Shown here one piece after another: positions 34,291-42,013 of a stretch of DNA of 64,000 bases. Location: NCBI GenBank assembly GCA_018398585.1, contig JAGTTD010000013.1, positions 13,181,237 through 13,245,236 on the forward strand, read 5' to 3'. The first letter of the stretch is position 1, and each line of letters opens with the position of its first letter. This DNA comes from Simmondsia chinensis (Eukaryota; Streptophyta; Magnoliopsida; Caryophyllales; Simmondsiaceae). Both the position numbers and the translations under genes were made by a program. Below the pieces are notes generated by a model. The model did not search any database and was not told where the DNA came from. It was given only the letters and a program-made list of their open reading frames with translations.

Positions 34291-34322
<32 letters not shown>
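34291..34322. repeat. TA microsatellite
   Basis: An uninterrupted TA dinucleotide tract between a SINE end and a copia LTR scrap. A shorter one lies at 34574-34590. Confidence 0.9.
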
Positions 34323-34326
<4 letters not shown>

Positions 34327-34465
34327 GTTTAGTATTATGCTAGTAGGATATTCTTTAGATATTTTGCTATTATCTTATCTTTGTATAGACTTTCTATATA
34401 TATGAGACATTAGCAACCTGTTGGGCATGCTCTCTCAAACATTTTCTCTCATGGTATTAGGTAAA
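34323..34465 (+). mobile_element. Copia LTR end plus primer-binding site scrap
   Basis: 'ctattatcttatctttgtat' and a stretch ending 'cattttctctca' are followed at once by TGGTATTAGG, a decayed initiator tRNA-Met binding site (TGGTATCAG). That is the LTR-to-internal junction of another copia family, truncated on both sides. Confidence 0.5.
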
Positions 34466-34509
34466 CCCTAATTACCTTTCTTAACCCGAATTTCCAATTA
34501 TCAAACAAA

Positions 34510-34573
34510 CTACCTTACCCAGACCCTACTTATACGGGAGCCCTTGAGACATGGTATGTTGTTGTTGTTGTCC
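34510..34573 (+). mobile_element. SINE 3' fragment with TTG tail
   Basis: 'cttacccagaccctacttat' followed by 'acgggagcccttgagacatgg' and (TTG)4 is the last 60 bp of the Au-like family, 5' truncated. Confidence 0.75.
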
Positions 34574-34591
34574 TATATATATATATATATA

Positions 34592-34702
34592 ATAGGAAAT
34601 AACCTCTCTTCAGGGTAGCACCCTGAAGGGGGAAGGCTGCGTACATCCACCCCCCCAGACCCTGCTTAGGCGGAAGCCCTTGTGGCACTGAGAATGTTGC
34701 TT
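34592..34702 (+). mobile_element. Au-like SINE fragment (plus strand)
   Basis: It contains 'gggggaaggctgcgtacatc' and 'ggcggaagcccttgtggcac', ending 'tgagaatgttgctta' with a decayed tail. Confidence 0.8.
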
Positions 34703-34779
34703 ACACATGAATAAATATATTGTCATACATATATGGTTCATGTACAGTATTCATTATATATTATGATTATTATTAGCGA

Positions 34780-35059
34780 GTTTTTAATAAACACTTATCA
34801 AGTGCTTTAACGAGCCTTTATCGAGCTTACATCAAGCATTTTATCAAGCTCTTATTGAGCCTTTTTTGATTCCTTATGGAGCTGTTCATGAACGCTAATG
34901 ATCCGAACACCCCCCTGTTCGAGCTCGGTTGGATAGTCCTCTCGATCTTGCAAGAACTCGGCTCGATAAGCTATAGAGCCTAAAAAACAAACATTATAGA
35001 GTTTTAATCGATTTCAAACACGAGTAGTTCATCAAAAATTTGGTTCTTTTGCCCCCCTA
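34780..35059. repeat. hAT right terminus and subterminal repeats
   Basis: Repeated words 'tcaagc', 'cgagcctttatcgagctt' and 'gttcgagctcggt' mirror the left subterminal region at 9412-9770. The end 'tgccccccta' is followed by the TSD AGTGTAGA (35060-35067). Confidence 0.8.
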
Positions 35060-35067
35060 AGTGTAGA

Positions 35068-36340
35068 TGATGTATTAGATATATCTTCAATCAGGTTATT
35101 GTCACACTAAGTACATGAGAGCTTTGGTGTAGTGGGAGGATGGTCGGGGTCACCTGACGGATTCATATCTTCAGTCTTAACGCTAAGGATGATGGTGAAT
35201 CTGATCCTTTAGACTACAATGAAACTCTTAAGTATAAAGATGCAGACCAATGGGTCAAGGCAATAAAAGTGAGGTTAAAGTAACTGTATTTTAACTACAA
35301 TGAAACTCTTAAGTATAAAGATGCAGACCAATGGGTCAAGGTAATAAAAGTTAAGTTAAAGTAATTGTATTTAACTCTGTCTGGAGCTTGTAGAGGCAGC
35401 GAAAGCTATTAAGTTCATTAGATTGGATTTTAATGGATCTACAAGTACAGAGAATTCACTGGACAAGAAGGTGAAGACCTTCAATGCTAGATTGATGACA
35501 ATGGATTAATATCCTATAGAAAGGAATCGTCTTTGATGAGATCATCTAGCCAGATGATATGCTTAAGTCTATAAGGCTACTCTTATCTATTGTATATTAT
35601 TCTAATGAGGTATGAGAATGTGAAATCAAGACAACATTCTCTGAATGTTCATCTTGATAAGCTTACTTATATGATACAACCTGACAAGTTTGTTGCTAAG
35701 AGTCTAGAGCATAAAGTACGCAAACTGAAGAAGTCTATTTGTAGACTTAAATAAATATTTTGTTCATTGAATAGTAGATTCAATTACGATTAATCAAGTC
35801 CTAAGGTTTTGAGTCAATGGTTAGTGAACCATCAGTGTACGAGTGACATAACAAGAAAGTAGAGACTTTCTAAGTGTTGTATATAGATGGGATTCTACTC
35901 ATTGAGAATGGTATAGAGTTATTATGAGCTGTTAAGATTTAATTGTCCAGTTAGCTTAAAAATGAAAGAACCAAGGGGAGCCCACTATGTTCTTAGGGTC
36001 AAGCTTTAGTAAGATTCTAAGAAAGGATATTGAGTTTGTCATGGGTCGTTTGTTTTAAAAGGGACTTTAAATGTTAGACGTCTGAAATTCGTGTTCACCC
36101 TTGTAGTGGGAGTCATTAGATGGTGAAGAGAGAAGCAGTCTTGTATTTCTTAGTTCACTATCGAAGTCGGGTACTTGACAGTTAGGGAGTTGTTGAGTAG
36201 ATTAGTTGATTCAGAAGGTTTCCAATAGATTAAAGCATGTGAGCATAGGAATAAGGCAATAATAGTTCAATATTGGTTAAAGCTTTCAGTCAAAGAGTTA
36301 ATAGATCCCTAGGGGATAGTTATTCAATGCAAGGATAGTT
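35068..36340 (+). pseudogene. Copia-B linker, RT and RNase H relic
   Basis: Shifted plus-strand frames read as copia pol. The pre-RT linker has a Ser-Gly-Arg-Met block near 35135 and 'YNETLKYKDADQWVKAIKVR' (35211-35280). The RT has 'DDMLKSIRLLLSIVYY' near 35545, 'QPDKFVAKSLEHKVRKLKKS' near 35680 and a YIDGILLIENGIELL block near 35880, in place of the copia YVDDILLIGN. 'LKMKEPRGAHYVLRVKL' lies near 35965. A deletion removes part of the RT between 35380 and 35500. The rest to 36340 is RNase H remnant before the polypurine tract. Too many stops and shifts remain for function; the second catalytic Asp of YVDD is Gly. Confidence 0.82.
35213..35376. repeat. 81-bp tandem duplication in Copia-B pol
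   Basis: Two adjacent copies starting 'actacaatgaaactcttaag' at 35213 and 35294 differ at a few bases. The duplication covers the start of the RT domain and occurred after or during decay. Confidence 0.93.
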
Positions 36341-36350
36341 TGGTTTAGGA

Positions 36351-36362
36351 CAAGTGAGAGAT
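36351..36362 (+). other. Copia-B polypurine tract
   Basis: 'caagtgagagat' directly before the 3' LTR matches the common plant copia signal CAAGTGGGAGAT with one G-to-A change. It marks the start of plus-strand DNA synthesis. Confidence 0.8.
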
Positions 36363-37565
36363 TGTTGAAATTGGTGTACTGGAAACCCATTTAGTTAGAT
36401 TTTATATATTAAATAAATAAAAATATTTTATTTATTTATTGTCTGATTATGTTTTATGAGTTAAACATGTATGTGATTGTTTTCTAAAATGTTCCATAAG
36501 ATAGACGTTGTTCAAGTTGACATATCAGATTTGGTTTAAGCGGTCAATGAGATTGAACCACAGATACACTTGGATCAAACTAAAGATATGCTATCAAAGT
36601 ATGTTCGTAGTCGGTGATAAATTTGGACAACTTGCCTGATAAGATTATAATATAATACTTTTAATGACTTGTCTTGGTCAAGTGGATAGGAATCCAAGAG
36701 TATCATGTTGGTGCTGTCAATAAGATTGGAACACTGAGCAGGACCATCAGAATTAGTTGTTTCTTTAACTGTTATAAGAAATAACTAATTATGTAAGACA
36801 ATGATTTTAAATCAAGAAAATAATCTGAACTCGTACATGGATTTTTCGTAGCTTTGATGTGCCAAAATGATTAGTCAAAGTGCCTTGACTTGAATCTTAT
36901 GTACGTTGGGTAACGGCATAAAGTGTGATGGGAACAGTTGTTTCACATGGAATCTATAGTCTCTAACGAGATAAAAATGTCCCCTTGGTTAATTCACAAG
37001 TATATAAATAGATTCTAGAATCTTTGGCAAAAGTATTACATATGTTTAACATTTGGAATTAACACGAAAATTGTTTTTGCATTATTGAATTGTTCGAGAA
37101 GGGCGAGTCGGGAACTACAACCAGAGATGTGAGAAAAGCAACAATAGTAGTTAAAGTTACTTTTGGCCATGGATATCTAATGGAGAATTGTCGCAATAAA
37201 AATTATTTGAGAAATTTTTGAGTAAATATATTGATTCTACAGTGCAATAAAACTTATTTAGTGGAATTAAGTTTTAATAAATGATAATATACTATTATCA
37301 TGATATGAGAATCAAATTTAACTTATTTTGAGTTAAAGTTAAATTGTTCCTGAGGCCCCCCTGCAAGCCTCAACTTAATCAGTTTTTTGAAAATATTTAA
37401 AAATTAAATTCATGAGTTGAATTAGTTATTTATAATATTAATAAATTAATTTTGCTAAATATAATCTATGAGATGAGTTAATTTATTCATAATATAAATA
37501 AATTAATTTTATCAAATAATATTCACAAAATAAATTTTATGCATGTGAATACTAAGAAAAAGGAG

Positions 37566-37574
37566 TGAAAATAA
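37566..37574. repeat. 9-bp TSD of the palindromic element
   Basis: TGAAAATAA here and TGAAAAGAA at 38947-38955 differ at one base. The empty site, TGAAAAGAA, occurs once at 2245-2253 in the 5' LTR. Confidence 0.85.
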
Positions 37575-38946
37575 GACTTCTTTTGTAAAATGGCCCATTT
37601 AAAAAAAAAATTTAGAAAAATGGCCTCATTTGAAAAATATTTAGAGAAATGACCCAGTTTACTATAGGTGAATGGTTGGGCGACCTGTGGAATGGCGTGC
37701 AAGAGTAAAATATGAAAAACCGAACTGGTGGTTGCACGCCGTACGGCCAGTCGTGCAACGTTAGTCATTGCACGACCGGCCGAACGGCGTGCAACCACCA
37801 CTGCTTCACGCCAACCTGCATGCAACAGCCAACTTCCGTCCACAACCCATGCGGTACTGTTGTTCCTCTGTATCGGTTGCAACCCTACCTTCTGCTACTG
37901 ATGTGAGAATACGGCTGCAACCTCATCCGTATAATATATTTCTTATCCATTATGTAATAGGTGATTGCGTCATATTATATAATTACAGTAATGATAACAA
38001 AATATTAAAACTACATGAGTCGAAATACTGAAAATGTAAATAACTCGAACAGTAATAATAACAATCATATATCGTATTACAATACAAAAAAAAAAAGTAT
38101 TGCATATCTTAAGGATCAAAATTTGATGTGGACCTACGACTAGGTTCTGCACGATGTCGCGAGGGTGTGGACTCCATGTGAACGGAGTAACTGCGTCGGC
38201 GAGGAAGTTTACATCTACTTTCTTCCTCACCATGTAAAGTACTGTAGTCGACACCTTCGTTACGCAGAATTTGTCAAAACACAGGTCCTTCATCCAGATT
38301 CTACGTAACGAAAGTGTTGACTACAGTACTTTATGTACATGATGAGGAAGAAAGTAGACGTGAACTTCCTCGCTGACGCAGTTACTCCGTTCACACGAAG
38401 TCCACACCCTCGCGACATCGTGCGGAACCTAGTCGTAGGTCCACATCAAATTTTGATCCTTAAGATATGCAATACTTTTTTTTTTTTGTATTGTAATACG
38501 ATATACGATATATGATTGTTATTATTACTGTTTGAGTTATTTACATTTTCAGTATTTTGACTCATGTAGTTTTAATATTTTATTATCATTACTGTAATTT
38601 ATATAATATGACGCAATCACCTATTACATAATGGATAAAAAATATATTGTACGGGTGAGGTTGCAGCCGTATTCTCACATCAGTAGCGGAAGGTAGGGTT
38701 GCAACCGATACAGAGCAACAACAGTACTGCATGGGTTGTGGACGGAAGTTGGCTGTTGCATGCAGGTTGGCGTGAAGCAGTGGTGGTTGCACGCCGTTCG
38801 GTTTTTCGTACTTTACTCTTACACGCCATTCCACCGGTCGCCCAACCATTCACCTACAGTAAATTGGACCATTTCTCTAAATATTTTTCAAATGAGGCTA
38901 TTTTTCAAAAATTTTTTTAAAAATGGACCATTTTACAAAAAATGTC
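37575..38946. mobile_element. Near-palindromic TIR element (Mutator-like or foldback)
   Basis: A 1372-bp element whose two halves are inverted copies of each other: about 37575-38255 pairs with 38300-38946 almost throughout, leaving a loop of a few tens of bases near 38265-38310. Ends: 'gacttcttttgtaaaatgg' at the left, 'gacattttttgtaaaatgg' as the reverse complement of the right. It is flanked by a 9-bp TSD with an empty site in the other LTR. TSD length suggests the Mutator superfamily. There is no transposase; the arms translate by chance or by capture to a short 'FLADAVTPFTRSPHPRDIV' frame. A transcript would form one very long double-stranded RNA, a good source of small RNAs. The left arm has an extra 60-bp inner palindrome at 37727-37790. 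Confidence 0.88.
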
Positions 38947-39116
38947 TGAAAAGAAACATAGTGCACGAGGTTACACAGCTTTGGCTGTGCATGCACCCAT
39001 ACCCAGAATTAAATAAAAAAGCAGTGTCGCTGACGTCAGCGGCATAGGAGTCCTTCAGTGTGTTGGACACGCTCATGCTAACGTTATAGTGACGTCAGTA
39101 GGCACAATTTGTGGAC

Positions 39117-40142
39117 TTTTTTTTTTTCTAACTAGCACATTTTCAAAAAAAAAATAGAAATTTAACCTAATTTGAAAAATATTTAACGAATTGGCCTATT
39201 TTACTGAAGCGAAGTGGGTGCACAACTCACGGACGTCGTGCAACAGTGACCAATTTTTTTTTTTTTTTTTTTTTTTAGTTTTACCTCTTTAAAATATATT
39301 TTCAAAATTCATATACATTAGCTTTTGAGTTACATGTATCTTCTAAAATAGTTCAAATAATAATGAACAAATGCGTAAACTCATGATTTTTTGTTGGAAA
39401 CGTCAACATCTCTTCATTTAAATGTGTCCTTCATTTATATCCTCCTTATTAATAGTATTATAATACCATAGTTCCTGTATGAGATAGTTTAAATAATAAT
39501 ATACATATCACCATCTCCTCATTTAATGTGTCCCTCATTTATATCTTTCTTATTAATAGTTTAAATAATAATATACATATACCTTTTAATTTAAAATGTA
39601 TACATATTTAGTTATTCAAATTATTAAAATTAAAAATTAAAATAATTTAACAACAACAACAACAACAGTCCCAATGCCAAAGGCTCTCGCGAAAGCGGGG
39701 TCTGGGGAAGGTGGATGTACGCAGCCTTCCCCCTTCCGAGTGGAAGAGAGGATGTTTCCGAGGAACCCCAACCTGAATATTATGTCGTCATGGGAGCAGG
39801 CATCCTGAAAGCATAAGCACGGGCACATCAAATAGTACAAGGTACATAATAGGCAAATAGTACAAGGTCAATAGTATATGATTGGATCTAAGCAAATAAA
39901 CCAGCCGATAAGTGCACCTCCTGGGATATTTTTATTTTAAAAATTAAAATAATTAAATTAAAAAGAAATTTTATTAATTGTTTTTTAATTTTAAAGACGT
40001 AAAACTAAAAATTAAAAAAAGGGCACTGTTGCACGCCGTACGGAATGACGTGCAACAGTAAAATGGGCCAATTCGCTAAATATTTTTCAAATTAGGCCAA
40101 ATTTCTATTTTTTTTTTAAAATGTGCTAGTTAGCAAAAAAAA
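39117..40142. mobile_element. Second TIR element next to the TATA box of the 3' LTR
   Basis: Terminal inverted repeats of about 110-130 bp. The left starts in a T-run then 'ctaactagcacattttcaa' and continues to 'gacgtcgtgcaacagtg'. The right is the reverse complement, from 'gcactgttgcacgccgtac' to 'aaaatgtgctagttagc'. The inner parts of the TIRs ('aatttgaaaaatatttaacg', 'gttgcacgccgtacgg') resemble the palindromic element, so the two are related. The interior is AT-rich and non-coding and carries a SINE. The exact ends are blurred by T and A runs, so I cannot define the TSD. It is inserted between U3 'ggcacaattt' and the TATA-box sequence 'tataaacgtg'. Confidence 0.8.
39648..39937 (-). mobile_element. 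Au-like SINE with exact 17-bp TSD
   Basis: A minus-strand SINE of about 290 bp inside the TIR element. The (TTG)6 tail is seen as 'aacaacaacaacaacaac' at the left. The core reads on the minus strand 'gggggaaggctgcgtacatc' and 'ccgctttcgcgagagcctt'. It is flanked by TAAAAATTAAAATAATT at 39631-39647 and 39938-39954, identical over 17 bp, so it is probably the youngest SINE in the window. Confidence 0.87.
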
Positions 40143-40700
40143 TATAAACGTGTGGCCTGTGCAGAATTAAATATAGATTGATGTTTTAAGGGTTTTGGAA
40201 CTTAGTTTTCTTTCACGATAAAAATCTTAAAATTGGTCTAGAGGTTTTCTAAATTATTGTTTGGCATAATTTTTCTGAATAATTATTTTTCGGAAAGACT
40301 AAAAGGACAAAATTTTGTTCCGACATATTTTCTACAATAAATATTTTTGGGAGCCTACACTCTTAGTACTAGAAGAGGTCATTGCAAAAAAGACCTTGAG
40401 ATGTCAAGAAACCTTATTCTAATTTTAGGTCTTCAAGTTAGAATCGGGATTCGCGCTTCGGGTATGTTTTAAATATGTGATATTTAATTTATTTTTTCTT
40501 TATTTTGTTTATTCTACATGCCATGGTTATTTATTTTATTCGATGTTTTTTGTTTGTCGTATTATGAACCTATTAGAGTAAGATCTAGACCTAATTAATT
40601 AGTTTAATAAGATCAAGGCTTTTAGATTTAAAATTAAAAATTTTAATTGGTATTCCGCTGCATCGGGAAAATATTTTTAAAATATGTTCCCGACACATAA

Positions 40701-41391
40701 CTCAATGGTGGCATTAGCAAGTGCATGAAACTCTACTTCAGTACTCAATATGGATACTACGAATTGGCACTTAGAAGACCAGCTTACAAGATTTAAACCA
40801 AGGAAAATACAATCACCGGAAGTAGATCATCTTGTGTTGGGACATCTTGTCCAATCTGCGTCAGAGTATGCATGTATAGAGAGAGTTTTAGTAGCTTGCA
40901 AAGTTAAATCATCATAACTTGATGTAGCTTGAAGATATCCATATTTGAATTTACTTCTTTCCATATTAGCAAGTGCTTGATGTAGATCATATGGATACGC
41001 TTCACTTCTTTCCAATTATGCATGGTTGGAGTCTGCATTTACTAACAAGCTTTGCCTACAGCAAATGATAGTTTGAGACGAGTGATTTAGCATAATATAA
41101 ACCACCCATTATACTCCAATATAACGAAAAATCTTCAAAGGAGGTGGTATTACAATTAGCATTGGACGTGGAAATGGGTGTAGCAAGACGACTGGAAGAT
41201 GCCATATTTGCCCGTTTAATAGGTCTGCAACATATTGTTGTTGAGAAAGAAATAATGTGCCTTGATTCCAAGTACACTCTATGCCCAAGAAATGATGAAA
41301 TTCGCCCAAGTCTTTAACTGTGAAGGATTGTTGTAGTTGCTATGGGATAGATTCCCGAAGTATAGCATCACTTCCTGTCAATAAAATATCA
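40701..41391 (-). pseudogene. Copia-A RT C-terminal half and RNase H
   Basis: Minus-strand pol of Copia-A between the LARD and Copia-B. From the right: VDDILLTGSDAILRESIP (the Asp-Asp of the YVDD motif, cut by the LARD just before it), a stop, 'SFTVKDLGEFHHFLGIECTW' and NQGTLFLSQQQYVADLL, 'STSNANCNTTSFEDFSLYWS' and GGLYYAKSLV. A decayed stretch follows, then the RNase H start 'LSIHAYSDADWTRCPNTRR', 'VSWSSKCQFVVSILSTEVEF' and HALANATIE next to the Copia-B TSD. Frame changes occur near 41180 and 41040. The RNase H catalytic start (YSDADW) is intact. It continues at 1110. Confidence 0.9.
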
Positions 41392-41396
41392 TCCAC
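41392..41396. repeat. Left TSD of the LARD (TCCAC)
   Basis: TCCAC precedes the LTR start TGTGTTGAAG; the same five bases follow the other LTR at 59973-59977. Confidence 0.9.
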
Positions 41397-42013
41397 TGTG
41401 TTGAAGTAGCTTGGGCATGGTGAAGCCAGACAAAGAGAAAAGAGCAAGGGATCGGGTGTAGAGGAGAGAGAAAGAAAAAGGGGAGAGAGAGAGAGAGGTT
41501 GTCGTTTTTCCGTTGTTTTAGGAAGTGGTAGGTATTTAGAGAGGAGGGGAGGTGCTTGCAGTTGAGGAGGAGAGGTGATGGTACCAGCGAGGCTGGCGGT
41601 AGCAGGTCGTGGCGGTACCGGCTGGGTGGGGGGTGCCGGTATGGGAGTGATGGTAGTGGCGTGGCGGTAACAGCGAGCGGTAGTGGCCGATGGTACCGGC
41701 GAGACACTAGCGGTACTAACTGGGTGAGTAGTACCGGCAAGGTTGGTGGTACCGACAAGGATTAGCGGTACAGGCAAGGTTGTTGGTGCCGGTGAGGGTT
41801 GTTGGTGGTAGTGGGTGGCGGTAGGTTGACGAAGGAGAGGGAAGAAGAGGGAGGAGAGAGAGAACGTGGGGAAGAAGGAGGTCCCAGAGGAGAGGGAAAG
41901 GAGAAAAGGGAAAAATGGGGAGTTGTAATGCTATTTTGTCTTTTTGTGGCCTTTTTTTGTTATTATTTCGTTATCCAATTTTAATGTTAGCATGGTTATT
42001 TTTATCCTTAACA
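41397..42013. repeat. LARD left LTR, 617 bp
   Basis: Starts TGTGTTGAAGTAGC, ends 'ttatccttaaca'. GA-rich, then dense in 'ggtaccggcgag' words, then 'gggaagaaggaggtcccaga'. Open frames on both strands (Pro/Ser-rich on minus) follow from skewed composition. Confidence 0.92.

Larger units (their letters stand above)
9412..35059 (-). mobile_element. hAT transposon containing a Tat retrotransposon and SINEs
   Basis: A class II element bounded by the 8-bp TSD AGTGTAGA. The terminal repeats are short and imperfect: left 'gaggggtgtaaac', right (reverse complement) 'taggggggcaaaag', both close to the common plant hAT terminus. Both subterminal regions are filled with GAGCCGAGC/GAGCTC-type words. The transposase pseudogene (10445-12594) is on the minus strand, so the promoter end is to the right. 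Without the 18.7-kb gypsy insertion the element is about 6.9 kb, and it also holds SINEs and a copia LTR scrap between 33346 and 34702. It is inserted in the internal region of Copia-B. Confidence 0.88.
1111..40695 (+). mobile_element. Copia-B: Ty1/copia retrotransposon with nested insertions
   Basis: A full-length but decayed Ty1/copia element. It has a 5' LTR (1111-5684), a tRNA-Met-type primer binding site (5687-5698), an internal region with RT and RNase H relics, a polypurine-like tract (36351-36362), a 3' LTR (36363-40695) and a 5-bp CATAA TSD on both sides. LTR length without insertions is about 1.8-1.9 kb. It carries a LINE-like insertion in the 5' LTR, a hAT element in the internal region and two TIR elements in the 3' LTR. 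It is inserted in the RNase H gene of the older minus-strand Copia-A. All coding frames are broken by stops and shifts. Confidence 0.92.
36363..40695 (+). repeat. Copia-B 3' LTR with two nested elements
   Basis: It starts TGTTGAAATTG and ends 'cccgaca', followed by TSD CATAA (40696-40700). It is colinear with 1111-2530 plus 5289-5684 after removal of the TIR elements at 37575-38946 and 39117-40142. It also supplies the complete R/U5 part (40143-40695), which shows where the 5' LTR was interrupted. Confidence 0.9.

Noticed and set aside
12001..35059. tRNA or rRNA genes
   Set aside because: No cloverleaf with A and B boxes or rRNA-like sequence seen here or elsewhere in the window; tRNA-like words belong to SINEs and primer binding sites.
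36363..40695. Two separate solo LTRs at 36363 and 40143
   Set aside because: The parts are colinear pieces of one LTR once the two TIR elements are removed, and only the outer ends carry the CATAA TSD and polypurine tract.
41340..41777. Pro/Ser-rich frames in the LARD LTR
   Set aside because: Composition of the GA- and GGTACCGG-rich LTR explains them; both LTRs show several overlapping frames.
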